From positions 1 through 27,882 of the forward strand of contig JAXHTH010000230.1 in NCBI GenBank assembly GCA_034211115.1: a stretch of 27,882 nucleotides of DNA, given 5' to 3'. Below the pieces are notes generated by a model. The model saw only the letters and a list, made by a program, of their open reading frames with translations, did no database searches and was not told the DNA's origin. Origin of the DNA: JAXHTH01 sp034211115 (GTDB lineage: Bacteria; Planctomycetota; Phycisphaerae; Phycisphaerales; SM1A02). This document shows, in pieces, positions 20,944 to 27,882 of the stretch. The translations under genes were made by a program, and so were the position numbers. Numbering within the stretch: position 1 is the stretch's first letter; every line of letters begins with the position of its first letter.

Positions 20944-21753
20944 TCAGTCTCCCGTCCGGCCGCTCGGGCCGCTCGCACCGGCGCTGGAGCCGGGGAGGAT
21001 CGGTGTCGTGAACTTCAACTCGTCGGACATGGGATTGCGTATGCCGCGCGGCCTGGCGAGGGGATCGACGCGCCGCACGTCGGCGTCGGGATCGAGCCTG
21101 AGCTTGATCTCGAACTTCCGCATCACCTGTCCCTCGATCTCCTTCTCCTCGGAGTACTCGAGGGTCACCTCCTCGAAGAGGGGATAGGTGTTGAGCTCGG
21201 CGAGGTACTGGGAGACCTCCATGTCGGTGGGGGCCACGCCGACGAGCGCGACGGACACGCGGTAGCGCGGCGGGCGGATCTTCTGCACCTCCTCCGCCGC
21301 CTCTTCCTTGGTCTTGCCCCGCCGCGCCTTGAGCCGGTTGTCGTCCTCGTCCCCCGAACTGACGCGGCGGATGACCGGCTTGATCTTCTCGCTCGTCAGA
21401 TCGAACTCCAGCAGGCTCAGCCGGTCCGGCATGCGGTTGACCAGCTCGGCGAGCAGGATCGAGCGGGGGACGCGCTCGACGAGGGCGGCAGCGAGTTCCG
21501 CCTTGTGCAGCATCTCGTCCTTCTGCTCCTGCAGCTCGGTCAACTCGCGGATCTCCTCCGCCACCGTCTGGTAGCTGCTGTTGATCGTCATCTGATCCCG
21601 CTTGACCTGGGACCATTTCTGGTTCGTGACCATGAAGGCGAGGAACACGCCGAGCATCACCACCGCGAACAGCACGAGGCAGATCAGATTGGTGCGGCGT
21701 TCGGCCTTCCGGGCCAGGTAGTCTTCCGGCAGGAAACTGGCGTTGTTGCTCAT
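20944..21753 (-). CDS. pilN: Type IV pilus inner-membrane platform protein PilN
   Basis: 269 residues. The cytoplasmic N-terminus has FLPEDYLARKAERR, the PilM-binding motif in which PilN usually has INLLPxR; the proline and the basic residue are kept. A transmembrane helix follows (LICLVLFAVVMLGVFLAFMV, residues 23-42) and then a coiled coil (residues 50-100). The periplasmic ferredoxin-like domain includes VERVPRSILLAELVNRMPDRLSLLEFDL, interrupted by a charged insertion of about 40 residues (RRVSSGDEDDNRLKARRGKTKEEAAEEVQ) before YRVSVALVGVAPTDMEVSQYLAELNTYPLFEEVTLEYSEE. The tail after KFEIKLRL is a disordered Pro/Gly-rich stretch. PilN works with PilM and PilO as the platform for the ATPase. 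It begins 11 bases after pilM and AGAGGA precedes its ATG. Confidence 0.92.
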   Translation of the reverse strand: MSNNASFLPEDYLARKAERRTNLICLVLFAVVMLGVFLAFMVTNQKWSQVKRDQMTINSSYQTVAEEIRELTELQEQKDEMLHKAELAAALVERVPRSILLAELVNRMPDRLSLLEFDLTSEKIKPVIRRVSSGDEDDNRLKARRGKTKEEAAEEVQKIRPPRYRVSVALVGVAPTDMEVSQYLAELNTYPLFEEVTLEYSEEKEIEGQVMRKFEIKLRLDPDADVRRVDPLARPRGIRNPMSDELKFTTPILPGSSAGASGPSGRTGD

Positions 21754-21764
21754 GGGCGGATCCT

Positions 21765-23027
21765 CTACAGATCAGTCGGGGCGGTACACAGGCCGCAGGC
21801 GACGGCCCAGCCCGGTTGCGGCTCGTCGAGCTTCAGTCCGGGGGTGGACGGCGTGCCCTCCCGCGACATGCGGGCCAGCGGGTCGCCGAGCTGGGCCGGA
21901 ACCCGAAGCGATTTCACCACGTGCTGGCACATCCACACCTGCCGCGCCTCCCCGCCGAGGAAGATCGCCCGATCGATCGTGCGATCGGGAAACAGCCCCC
22001 GGTGATAACGCAGGCACATCGAGAGCTCGTCGGCGGTGGTGTCCAGCAGTTCGGTGAGATCGACGTTCGCGGCCCGGCTGTGGCTTTCCGCCGGCTCCAC
22101 CTCGGCGCAGAACTCCGCGGGGATCATCCCCGTGCGGCGGTCCGCCTCCGTGGCGGAGGAAGCACCGTGTTCGGCCGCGGCCGGCGCGGTGGGCGCGCCG
22201 CCGGTCACGGGTATCCCGTCGGCCGCGGGCCGGGCGTCCGGCTCCGTCTCCGGCGGACGCGGCCCCGTGGCCCGGGCGACCGGGCCCTCAAGAGACAGAC
22301 GGTGGGCGCGGGCATAGCCGGCGTCGCATTCCAAAGCGGAGGCGATCATCTGATCGAAGTGCCGTCCCCCGATCTGGATGCATCGCGCGAAGACGACCTG
22401 TTTTCCGTGCGAGATCGCCACGCTCGTACCGCCCCAGCCCAGATCGACGTACAGCGTCGTCAGATCCGCATCGGACTGGCGGCGATGCAGGTGGTCGAAG
22501 GAGCGGACCATGGCCAGGGTGGTGGTGTGCACGCCGACCACGCTGAGCTTGCACTTGCGCAGCAGCTCGACGTAGCGCATGACCGTGTCGCGGGCGATGG
22601 CGAAGCAGATGACCTCGCTTCGAGCCTGCCCGTCGCGCTGCACGTCGGCCACGTCGACCCAGCGGACGACGACGCTGTCCGGCGAGCAGCCCATCTGCTG
22701 CTGGAGCTGGCCCTTGATGAGATCCTCGCGCTTCACGCCGTCGGCGCTGACGAGCTGCATGTGCTGGATGAAGGTCTGGCTGGAGGGGACGGTCACGATG
22801 GCCCGCTTGCCCTTGAAGCGGCCGGCGTGGAGAAGTTTGGGCAGCTTGGCGGCGAGGAAACTGAGGAGCTGATCGGGCTCGAAGCGGACGGCGTCGGGAA
22901 TGGTCAGCTCCGCCGCCGCCACGATGTTCGGACGCTCACCGCCGCTGATCTGAAGCAGCTTCACCGAGGACGTGCCGAAATCGATCGCGATCGGCGAGGC
23001 GTGCGTCGAGAACATCGAGATTCCCAT
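21765..23027 (-). CDS. pilM: Type IV pilus actin-like ATPase PilM
   Basis: 420 residues, an actin/FtsA-fold protein. IAIDFGTSSVKLLQ (residues 13-26) is phosphate loop 1, LYVDLGWGGTSVAISHGKQVVFARCIQIGG is phosphate loop 2 and RAIFLGGEAR the adenosine motif. PilM binds the cytoplasmic PilN tail and the ATPase. Between SLEG and NVDLTELL (about residues 247-319) is a Pro/Ala/Gly/Thr-rich, low-complexity insert of about 70 residues that ordinary PilM proteins lack. The start at 23027 is backed by GGAGAGG just upstream; a second ATG at 23015 is possible. It heads a five-gene operon pilM-pilN-pilO-pilP-like-pilB. No secretin (pilQ) or pilin gene is seen in the window. Confidence 0.93.
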   Translation of the reverse strand: MGISMFSTHASPIAIDFGTSSVKLLQISGGERPNIVAAAELTIPDAVRFEPDQLLSFLAAKLPKLLHAGRFKGKRAIVTVPSSQTFIQHMQLVSADGVKREDLIKGQLQQQMGCSPDSVVVRWVDVADVQRDGQARSEVICFAIARDTVMRYVELLRKCKLSVVGVHTTTLAMVRSFDHLHRRQSDADLTTLYVDLGWGGTSVAISHGKQVVFARCIQIGGRHFDQMIASALECDAGYARAHRLSLEGPVARATGPRPPETEPDARPAADGIPVTGGAPTAPAAAEHGASSATEADRRTGMIPAEFCAEVEPAESHSRAANVDLTELLDTTADELSMCLRYHRGLFPDRTIDRAIFLGGEARQVWMCQHVVKSLRVPAQLGDPLARMSREGTPSTPGLKLDEPQPGWAVACGLCTAPTDL

Positions 23028-23208
23028 CGGCCCTCTCCAACTCCGTGGCCGGCGCGCGGAAGCGGCCGCCACGCTGTCCATCGACGCCGACGCGATGGCA
23101 GTTGAGGCGGCAGGCCGTTCAAGACCGGCCGCGGGGGACGATGCGCTCGATGATTCGGGTTGGGGGCGACCGCGGTGCCGATAACCGCGCGCGGGGTCGG
23201 GGCGAACG

Positions 23209-23859
23209 TCAGCCCAGGCCGTACAGGCCGGATTCGCCGATCAACCGGATCGCGCGCCCCGCCGCCTCCCCCAGGGCCTGGAGGGCGGCCGGGAAATCCC
23301 ACTGCTGGGCCGACCGATCGCCGGTGAGGTTGCTGATGGCGCGAAGCTCGATGGCGGGCACGTCGAGGCGGCGTGCGGCATGGACGACGGCCGCCCCCTC
23401 CATCGCCTCCGCCAGCGCGTCGGTGCGCCTCGCGATCGTCGCCGCCGCGTCGTCGGTGCCCGAGCAGGTGGCCACCGTCGCGACGGGCCCGATGCGAAAC
23501 GACGCGCTGAGCACGTCGAGCAGCGCGTCGTCGACGGGGACCGCGTTGCCGTCGAAATCGCCCAGCGAGAGGCCGATGGAGGCGAGATCCGCGAAGCCGG
23601 TCGGCGTGAGCAGGCCTTCCTCGGCATAGATGCAGCTCGAGGCGACGATCGTATCGCCGACGTTCAGGCCGCTGCCCGGCAGCGCCCCGGCCAGGCCGGC
23701 GCTGATGACCGCGTCGAACGGGCCGGCGCGGAGGATGGCGTGGGTGGTCGACGCCGCCGCGTTCGTGCGCCCCACCCCGCCGGCGATGACCAGTGCGTCC
23801 TTCCCCCCCTCGATCGCGCGGGTCTCCCGGTCAACGGCGGTGAGAATGAGCAGACGCAT
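23209..23859 (-). CDS. mqnB: Futalosine hydrolase
   Basis: A nucleoside-phosphorylase-fold (MTA/SAH nucleosidase-related) enzyme of 216 residues, which in the futalosine route to menaquinone splits futalosine into dehypoxanthine futalosine and hypoxanthine. N-terminal MRLLILTAVDRETRAI and VIAGGVGRTNAAASTTHAIL, and VISAGLAGALPGSGLNVGDTIVAS, are typical. The catalytic region EAMEGAAVVHAARRLDVPAIELRAISNLTGDRSAQQWDFPAAL matches the MqnB pattern 'EMEGAAVA.A....G.P..EIRAISN..G.R....W....A' rather than MTAN. No other mqn gene lies in the window. The 40 bases upstream hold a small AAGCTGAAAG repeat and no Shine-Dalgarno sequence, so the start at 23859 is by frame. Confidence 0.9.
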   Translation of the reverse strand: MRLLILTAVDRETRAIEGGKDALVIAGGVGRTNAAASTTHAILRAGPFDAVISAGLAGALPGSGLNVGDTIVASSCIYAEEGLLTPTGFADLASIGLSLGDFDGNAVPVDDALLDVLSASFRIGPVATVATCSGTDDAAATIARRTDALAEAMEGAAVVHAARRLDVPAIELRAISNLTGDRSAQQWDFPAALQALGEAAGRAIRLIGESGLYGLG

Positions 23860-23865
23860 GGGAAG

Positions 23866-23892
23866 AAGCTGAAAGCCGGAAAGCTGAAAGGA
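23866..23892. repeat. Short AAGCTGAAAG direct repeat
   Basis: Two near-identical copies of AAGCTGAAAG separated by CCGGA lie just upstream of mqnB. They may be slippage; any role in expression is unproven. Confidence 0.5.
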
Positions 23893-23972
23893 GACGATCA
23901 GGCGGGCGTACGTGAATGCGCCGAGTCATGACTCTTCGCATCTCCGAGGAGAAGTCCGTCGCGCCCTCTCCG

Positions 23973-24752
23973 TCAATCCAGTTTCCGCAACCAGATGTTC
24001 CGGTAGCGGACGGGGCAGCCATGGTCCTGGAGCATGAGGGGCCCGGCGGGAACCATCTCCTCGTCCATCGCCGCCGTGGTGGTGTGCGACACCTCCTGAT
24101 GGTTGTGGACGACGATGCCGTTCTGGAGGACGGTCATGTACGCCGGCGCCGTCATTTCACCCGACTCGTCGAACCGCGGGGCGCGGAAGATGATGTCGTA
24201 CGTCTGCCAGGTCTCCGGAGGCCGGCTGACCGCGACCAGAGGCGGGGCGATGGAGTAGATCGCGCCGCAGCGGTTGATCGCCGGCTCATCGCCGAAGCTG
24301 TCCAGCACCTGGACCTCGTAGCGGCCGTGAAGGTAGACCCCGCTGTTGGCGCGGGCCTGTCCCGTGCGTCCCTCCATGCGCGGGCAGAGAAACTCGATGT
24401 GAAGCCGGCAATCGGTGAACCGGAGGTCGCTGATCGCGTGGCCGTCCGTCACCATCACCGAGCCGTCATCCTGCACCGGCCACGAACTCGGCTCACCGCG
24501 GCGGTCGTGCCAGCCGGCCCAGGAGGACCCGTCGAAGAGGACGATCGTCTTCTCGTCGATCATCGGCGGAGCGGCGCCGAGGGTCGGCGAAGGACCGGGA
24601 TCGGACACGGCCGGTCGGTCGGCGTGATGGTCGTGATCCGTCTGCATGCCCCACGCGGCGGCGGCCGCAGCGAGGAGCAGGGCGAGGAAGCGAGCCACGC
24701 GGGACCGTTGACGCCGCGCGGCGCGCTGCACGCTTCGTGGTCCGTCATTCAT
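23973..24752 (-). CDS. Exported DUF1080 protein (3-keto-disaccharide hydrolase-like)
   Basis: 259 residues. After an Arg-rich N-terminus, ARFLALLLAAAAAAWG is a signal sequence. The mature domain is the DUF1080 / 3-keto-disaccharide hydrolase fold, a LamG-like jelly roll: KTIVLFDGSSWAGWHDRRG, then VMVTDGHAISDLRFTDCRLHIEFLCP, ANSGVYLHGRYEVQVLDSFG, and PPETWQTYDIIFRAPRFDE, all in the usual order. Planctomycetes have very many of these secreted proteins; known members split 3-keto-glycosides after sugar C3 oxidation, but substrate and activity here are unproven. ATG 24752 is chosen because GGGAG precedes it. The transcript probably starts near 24848, downstream of a TACACT box at 24855-24860, giving a leader of about 95 bases that contains copy B of the second repeat family. 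Confidence 0.9.
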   Translation of the reverse strand: MNDGPRSVQRAARRQRSRVARFLALLLAAAAAAWGMQTDHDHHADRPAVSDPGPSPTLGAAPPMIDEKTIVLFDGSSWAGWHDRRGEPSSWPVQDDGSVMVTDGHAISDLRFTDCRLHIEFLCPRMEGRTGQARANSGVYLHGRYEVQVLDSFGDEPAINRCGAIYSIAPPLVAVSRPPETWQTYDIIFRAPRFDESGEMTAPAYMTVLQNGIVVHNHQEVSHTTTAAMDEEMVPAGPLMLQDHGCPVRYRNIWLRKLD

Positions 24753-24776
24753 CTTCAGTCTCCCTGGAGAACGCCG

Positions 24777-24821
24777 GGGAAGCCGTACCTGACGAGCGCC
24801 GCGAGGAAGGGACGGGTCTCC
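24777..24821 (-). repeat. Second palindromic repeat family, copy B
   Basis: On the minus strand it matches copy A (17558-17601) at 39 of 44 bases by hand count. In the stem one pair has changed from G-C to T-A in both arms and another base is unpaired. It lies in the probable leader of the DUF1080 gene. Confidence 0.65.
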
Positions 24822-24854
24822 GCGCCTCACCTCTCGCCGCCGCGCCGTGCGGCC

Positions 24855-24860
24855 AGTGTA
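24855..24860 (-). promoter_or_regulatory. -10-like box of the DUF1080 gene
   Basis: GCTACACT on the minus strand has the same form as the boxes at 10463 and 16478, but lies about 100 bases from the ATG. The gap between the sigma factor stop and the DUF1080 start (24753-24936) holds this box and repeat copy B. Confidence 0.33.
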
Positions 24861-24936
24861 GCGAGATCGGGGGGAGCCCACGGAGGTGCGGCAGCCGTGG
24901 GCGTCCCGTTCCGATCCGGCAAAGAAGAACCGCGCG

Positions 24937-25776
24937 TCAGGCGAAGATGAACTCGTGCTCGGCCCGCTCGGGCACGAGGCGGCTGCGCAGGCAGGCGAGA
25001 ATCGTCTCCAGACGCTGGGAGACACGCGATTCGCTGATCCCCAGCGTGGCGCCGATCTCCCGCATCGTCATCTCCTCGTAGTAGTAGAGGATGATGATGA
25101 GCCGGTCGCGGCCGTCCAGGCCGCGGGTGAGGTAGCGTTGAAGATCGCGCCGGGCGGCGGCGAGGGCCGGCTCCACCTCGCTGCGATCCGGAAACCCGTC
25201 CATCGCGTCCGCGTCCGGATGATGCTCGCCCTCCGAGTCGCCCTGAAGGCTGCTGAACGGCACCATCATCGCCGGGTCGCGATCGGCGAGATAGCGCTGG
25301 AAGACCGGCTCGGGCTCGTCGAGCAGTCGGCGCAGGTCGTCATCGTCCGCGGGCCGGCCGTGCCGCTTGCGGAAATCCTCCAGCAGACCCTGGATCTGCT
25401 TGGAGCGCACGCGGGTGAGGCGGGGGACCGAATCGATGGATCGCAGGTAGTCCTGGATCGCGCCGAACACCCGCCGGCGCGAGAAGGTCTCGAAACGGAT
25501 GTCGCGGTCGGCGTCGAAGCGGTCCATCGCGTCGATCAGGCCCAGGTATCCCTGCTGGATGAGGTCGTCCAGCTCGACCTGCACGGGCAGATGAGCGCGC
25601 ACGTTGACCGCGATGGGACGGACGTGCGAGGCCATGTAGTGGTTGATGAGCCGATCGCGGGCGGTGAGGGAGCCGGAGGCGCGGTATCGACGCCACTCCT
25701 CGGCGATGGCGGGCGGGGTTTCGTGGTGCGGGTGCGCGCGGCCGTGATACGCTCGCTCGCCTAGCGCGATGGGCAT
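24937..25776 (-). CDS. RNA polymerase sigma factor, FliA/WhiG type
   Basis: 279 residues with sigma-70 regions 2, 3 and 4. Region 2 runs from RLINHYMASHVRPIAVNVRAHLP through VELDDLIQQGYLGLIDAMDRFD to FETFSRRRVFGAIQDYLRSID (near residues 42-114). Region 3 follows with VRSKQIQGLLEDFRKRHGRP. Region 4 is RDRLIIILYYYEEMTMREIGATLGISESRVSQRLETIL (near 227-264), whose helix-turn-helix is the FliA/WhiG form. FliA drives flagellar genes and WhiG sporulation; here no flagellar, chemotaxis or anti-sigma gene lies beside it, so the target set is unknown. The ATG at 25776 has AGGAT upstream. The 183-base leader (25777-25959) holds GCCGATGGGATTAA on the minus strand, which only loosely resembles a sigma-28 -10 element. 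Confidence 0.9.
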   Translation of the reverse strand: MPIALGERAYHGRAHPHHETPPAIAEEWRRYRASGSLTARDRLINHYMASHVRPIAVNVRAHLPVQVELDDLIQQGYLGLIDAMDRFDADRDIRFETFSRRRVFGAIQDYLRSIDSVPRLTRVRSKQIQGLLEDFRKRHGRPADDDDLRRLLDEPEPVFQRYLADRDPAMMVPFSSLQGDSEGEHHPDADAMDGFPDRSEVEPALAAARRDLQRYLTRGLDGRDRLIIILYYYEEMTMREIGATLGISESRVSQRLETILACLRSRLVPERAEHEFIFA

Positions 25777-25959
25777 GATGGTCGATCCTTGACCGGGCTG
25801 TCGGTTGTGGACGCCGCGCCGCCGATCCGTGACTGCACGGGCTTAATCCCATCGGCAACGGGCGGAGAATTCACCAGTTTTCGCGCGCCGCGGCCACAGG
25901 CCGATCGGGCGGAGCCCGTCGGGGGCATCGCCGGCCCGCCCGGCGCGTCGCCCACCGCG

Positions 25960-26211
25960 TCATTCCACCGGGATGAGCGGGATGAGCACCCGGACGAAGA
26001 TCGTCAGCAGGATCGCCCCGGCGATCATGGCCAGCACGATCAGCGTGGTCATCACCGCCACCTGCCGCCAGAACTCGCGGAGATCCGGCACCCGCATCGC
26101 CTTGTAGATCACGGAGATGCCCAGCGCGAGGGGGATGAGCAGCAGGAACCACCAGTCGTGGAAGACGGGGATGGGATCGAGCAGCGGGATATAGGCGAGG
26201 ATCGCGGTCAC
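25960..26211 (-). CDS. Small two-helix membrane protein
   Basis: 83 residues. Two hydrophobic segments, WWFLLLIPLALGISVIYKAM (near 20-39) and VAVMTTLIVLAMIAGAILLTIFVRVLIPLIP (near 51-81), give two transmembrane helices. It has no cysteines and no recognised motif. The start is GTG at 26209-26211, overlapping the TGA of the upstream gene (26208-26210), a sign of translational coupling. Presumably it acts together with the upstream membrane protein at 26208-26717. I do not recognise the family. Confidence 0.72.
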   Translation of the reverse strand: MTAILAYIPLLDPIPVFHDWWFLLLIPLALGISVIYKAMRVPDLREFWRQVAVMTTLIVLAMIAGAILLTIFVRVLIPLIPVE

Positions 26212-26717
26212 GGCTCGGCGTCGCCCTCCCGTCGCTTCGCCGCACTCGGCGGGACGTAGTAGAGCGCATCGAGGATCACCACCACGTTCATCAGGCCGGC
26301 GAGAGCGATGAAGAGCGTGCCCATCTCGTTGACCCGCCCCAGGCCGATCCGGCTGAGTCGGCGGCGCAGGTCCGGATCACCCTCGACAAACCGCCGACGA
26401 CCCTCCGAGCCCCGGCTCCAGTCCTCGGGCACCGTCTGGACGAGCCGCTGGTTGGCGATGTCGGCGGCGAAGGCGAGGGGGCCGCAGAAGCTCTGGGCGA
26501 GAAACCACAGCTTGTCGTGCCTCCGATCCACGCAATCCAGACCGCCCACCAGCAGCCCGCCGAGAAACAGGAACAGCACGCCGAACATGATCAGCAGCCC
26601 CCGTTTCCGCTCGCCGAGGCTGATATGGCCCAGCCCGGGCCAGAGCCAGGCGAGGATGGCCGCGGTGGGGCTGAAAACGGCCTGCGGTTGCGGTTGGCTG
26701 GAAGACGACGCGGCCAT
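26208..26717 (-). CDS. Multi-pass membrane protein of unknown function
   Basis: 169 residues. The N-terminal VFSPTAAILAWLWPGLGHISLGERKRGLLIMFGVLFLFLGGLLVGG resembles the short hydrophobic hairpin with PGLGH and a basic turn found in TM2-like and planctomycete DUF6677-type membrane proteins. A middle soluble segment (residues about 55-120) is followed by a third helix, GTLFIALAGLMNVVVILDALYYV, and a basic tail. Function is unknown; the family name is from memory and uncertain. It is the first gene of a two-gene unit with the small membrane protein at 25960-26211, the two overlapping by 4 bases. It is divergent from the DRR-repeat protein gene, with a 143-base gap that holds TAGCGT-type boxes but no firm promoter. 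Confidence 0.72.
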   Translation of the reverse strand: MAASSSSQPQPQAVFSPTAAILAWLWPGLGHISLGERKRGLLIMFGVLFLFLGGLLVGGLDCVDRRHDKLWFLAQSFCGPLAFAADIANQRLVQTVPEDWSRGSEGRRRFVEGDPDLRRRLSRIGLGRVNEMGTLFIALAGLMNVVVILDALYYVPPSAAKRREGDAEP

Positions 26718-26860
26718 GGGCGGGTTGATGATCCGATGCGGCGTGGCGGGGATCCGGCTCCAATCGGCCTGATCGCCGGTTCAGAGGACGCCCGGCAAAC
26801 GCCGACAATGGCTAGCGTAGCGTATCCCGCCGTCCTTTTCCTCCGGGATGGGAGCGAGTC

Positions 26861-27280
26861 ATGGCCGACCGCGAAGAGAACCGTGAACACATCGATCGGG
26901 GAGCGGATCGCCGTCAGAGCGTGGTGGACCGTCGATCGGGCCTCGATCGCCGGCAGACCTCGGAGGCCGCCCAGGAGACGCGTCTGGAGCGCCGGCGGGG
27001 GCCGGGTCGACGCCGCTCCGACTTCCGCCGCGCCGCCGAAGAAGGCGAGATGACCCAGGAGCAGTTCATGTTCATCATGGCCATCGACACCTTCAAGCAG
27101 GTCAACGACGTCACCTTCCCCACCTGGACCGACGTCCTGGAGGTCATTCGCAAGCTCGGCTATCGCAAGACCATGCCCACCGAGCTGAACCTCGGGAGCC
27201 GCGTCGAGGACTGGACGGAGCGAGCCGATGCGCCCGGAGGCGTCCATCTGCCGCGCGAGGAAGAGAGCGAGGAGGCTTGA
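26861..27280 (+). CDS. Conserved small protein with N-terminal DRR repeats
   Basis: 139 residues in two parts. Residues 1-58 are highly basic, with repeated D-R-R units (GADRRQ, VDRRSGLDRRQ, ERRRGPGRRRSDFRR). Residues 60-115 form a compact helical domain, FMFIMAIDTFKQVNDVTFPTWTDVLEVIRKLGYRKT, which I recall as a pattern in planctomycete hypothetical proteins. The tail is acidic. No enzyme motif is seen; a role in nucleic-acid or membrane binding is only a guess from charge. The start ATG 26861 has GGGAG about 8 bases upstream, a rare good ribosome binding site for this window. The 97-base gap that follows (27281-27377) holds nothing recognisable. Confidence 0.75.
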   Translation: MADREENREHIDRGADRRQSVVDRRSGLDRRQTSEAAQETRLERRRGPGRRRSDFRRAAEEGEMTQEQFMFIMAIDTFKQVNDVTFPTWTDVLEVIRKLGYRKTMPTELNLGSRVEDWTERADAPGGVHLPREEESEEA

Positions 27281-27377
27281 ACACCCTCACCCCGGCGTTA
27301 GTGCCGCCCGGCGCGCCGCGAACGATCCGTACACACGGAGCACGCACCCGCGCCGCGCGAGGGGGATCGGGCCGCGG

Positions 27378-27635
27378 CTACTTGTACCAATCGGCGTTGA
27401 TCTGAATGAACTTCTGCCACTCCTCGGGCAGATCCTCCTCCGGGAAGATCGCCTTGGGAGGGCATTCATCAACGCAGAGGCCGCAGTCGATGCACGTTTC
27501 CGGGTCGATGTAGAGCATCTCGGCTTCTTCGAACTCCGGTTCCTCGGACGTGGGATGAATGCAGTCGACCGGGCAGACCTCGACGCAGGCGGTGTCCTTG
27601 GTTCCGATGCACGGTTCGGCAATGACGTGAGTCAT
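27378..27635 (-). CDS. Seven-iron ferredoxin ([3Fe-4S][4Fe-4S])
   Basis: 85 residues. The eight cysteines are at 9, 17, 21, 25, 48, 51, 54 and 58. The first group, C-x7-C-x3-CP, lacks the cysteine at position 12 found in 8Fe ferredoxins, and the layout matches Azotobacter ferredoxin I: Cys9, 17 and 58 would hold the [3Fe-4S] cluster and Cys21, 48, 51 and 54 the [4Fe-4S] cluster, with Cys25 free. The stretch between the clusters (SEEPEFEEAEMLYIDPET) is acidic and about 8 residues longer than in FdI. It transfers electrons in the cytoplasm, partner unknown. ATG 27635 is chosen for the family N-terminus MTHVIAEPC. A TACAAT box lies at 27695-27700, giving a leader of about 53 bases. Confidence 0.92.
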   Translation of the reverse strand: MTHVIAEPCIGTKDTACVEVCPVDCIHPTSEEPEFEEAEMLYIDPETCIDCGLCVDECPPKAIFPEEDLPEEWQKFIQINADWYK

Positions 27636-27694
27636 CTCGGAAGTCCTCAGTGGCTTGCTTGGGCAGGGGGCTCCTCGTCGGCCCCGAGCGGCGC

Positions 27695-27700
27695 ATTGTA
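27695..27700 (-). promoter_or_regulatory. -10-like box of the ferredoxin gene
   Basis: TACAAT on the minus strand, five of six bases of the TATAAT consensus, about 60 bases before the ATG. No clear -35 element in the G+C-rich sequence upstream. Confidence 0.35.
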
Positions 27701-27770
27701 GGTGCTCGGGGCGGAAACGTGGGCCTCGGGGCGGCAAATCCGGGGGCAAAGTGGGGTCCCGGCGCGGCGA

Positions 27771-27796
27771 GCGGGGCCGGCTCTCGCCGGCCCCGC
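27771..27796 (-). terminator. G+C-rich hairpin after the right-edge gene
   Basis: A perfect 10-bp stem, GCGGGGCCGG with CCGGCCCCGC, and a 6-base loop, about 50 bases after the stop of the partial minus-strand gene. There is no U-tract, so it is only a possible terminator. Confidence 0.3.
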
Positions 27797-27846
27797 CTGC
27801 GTACCTTGGATTGTGCCGCGGGTCGTCCGCGTGCCGGACGCCCGGG

Positions 27847-27882
27847 TCAGGCGGCCTTCTTCCGCCTTCGGGTCTTCTTGCG
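27847..27882 (-). CDS. Lys/Arg-rich protein tail (5' end outside window)
   Basis: On the minus strand the last 36 bases read RKKTRRRKKAA and then TGA. This is consistent with the basic tail of a histone-like, HU-like or ribosomal protein entering from beyond the right edge, but 11 residues do not identify it. Confidence 0.4.
   Translation of the reverse strand, partial: RKKTRRRKKAA

Noticed and set aside
27286..27296. A fragment of the ADH repeat (ACCCTCACCCC)
   Set aside because: The match is 11 bases with no stem, so chance is likely in such G+C-rich sequence.

Overview
The window is G+C-rich, densely coded DNA that looks like a chromosome of a planctomycete-like bacterium, probably of the Phycisphaerae. 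That placement is inferred from gene content, not from a marker gene: a VIT/VWA-type surface protein, a DUF1080 (3-keto-disaccharide hydrolase-like) secreted protein, pilMNO followed by a PilB/GspE ATPase, several sulfotransferases, a futalosine hydrolase and a FliA/WhiG-type sigma factor. No rRNA, tRNA, CRISPR array, phage or complete insertion sequence was seen.

Layout. 1-975 is the 3' end of a VIT/VWA-like protein. 1230-3127 holds a divergent pair, a zinc alcohol dehydrogenase and a short-chain dehydrogenase (SDR). 3298-3790 is a broken REP-associated tyrosine transposase (RAYT) gene. 3884-5587 is a B12-dependent acyl-CoA mutase large subunit whose active-site residues point to isobutyryl-CoA rather than methylmalonyl-CoA. 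5956-6465 is a small lipoprotein. 6633-10311 is a four-gene group of two sulfotransferases, a glycosyltransferase-like/methyltransferase fusion and a methyltransferase, probably for surface glycan modification. 10475-15431 carries ispF, a MESH1-like alarmone hydrolase, a LolA-like protein and a TPR metalloprotease. 15495-17540 carries a second SDR and an HDAC-family deacetylase. 17638-23027 is a minus-strand operon pilM-pilN-pilO-pilP-like-pilB. 23209-27635 carries a futalosine hydrolase, a DUF1080 protein, a sigma factor, two small membrane proteins, a DRR-repeat protein and a seven-iron ferredoxin. The tail of a Lys/Arg-rich protein enters at the right edge.

The most interesting signal is between the genes of the first 6 kb. 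Seven copies of a roughly 32-base palindromic element (GAGC box, then a hairpin with a TCCT-like loop) lie there, six of them in three inverted pairs with spacers of 52, 55 and 52 bases. The stems change in a compensatory way between copies. They bracket the RAYT pseudogene, so this looks like a REP/BIME system with its dedicated HUH transposase, now decayed at this locus. A second hairpin repeat family (17558 and 24777) and a repeat inserted in frame inside the alcohol dehydrogenase (about 2004-2047) show that small palindromic elements are active in this genome.

Other points: the PilB-type ATPase has Lys in place of the Walker B Glu; IspF has Arg where His is usual; and at least seven genes carry a TAnnnT -10-like box 5-9 bases before the start codon or just before a short leader, suggesting leaderless or near-leaderless transcripts.
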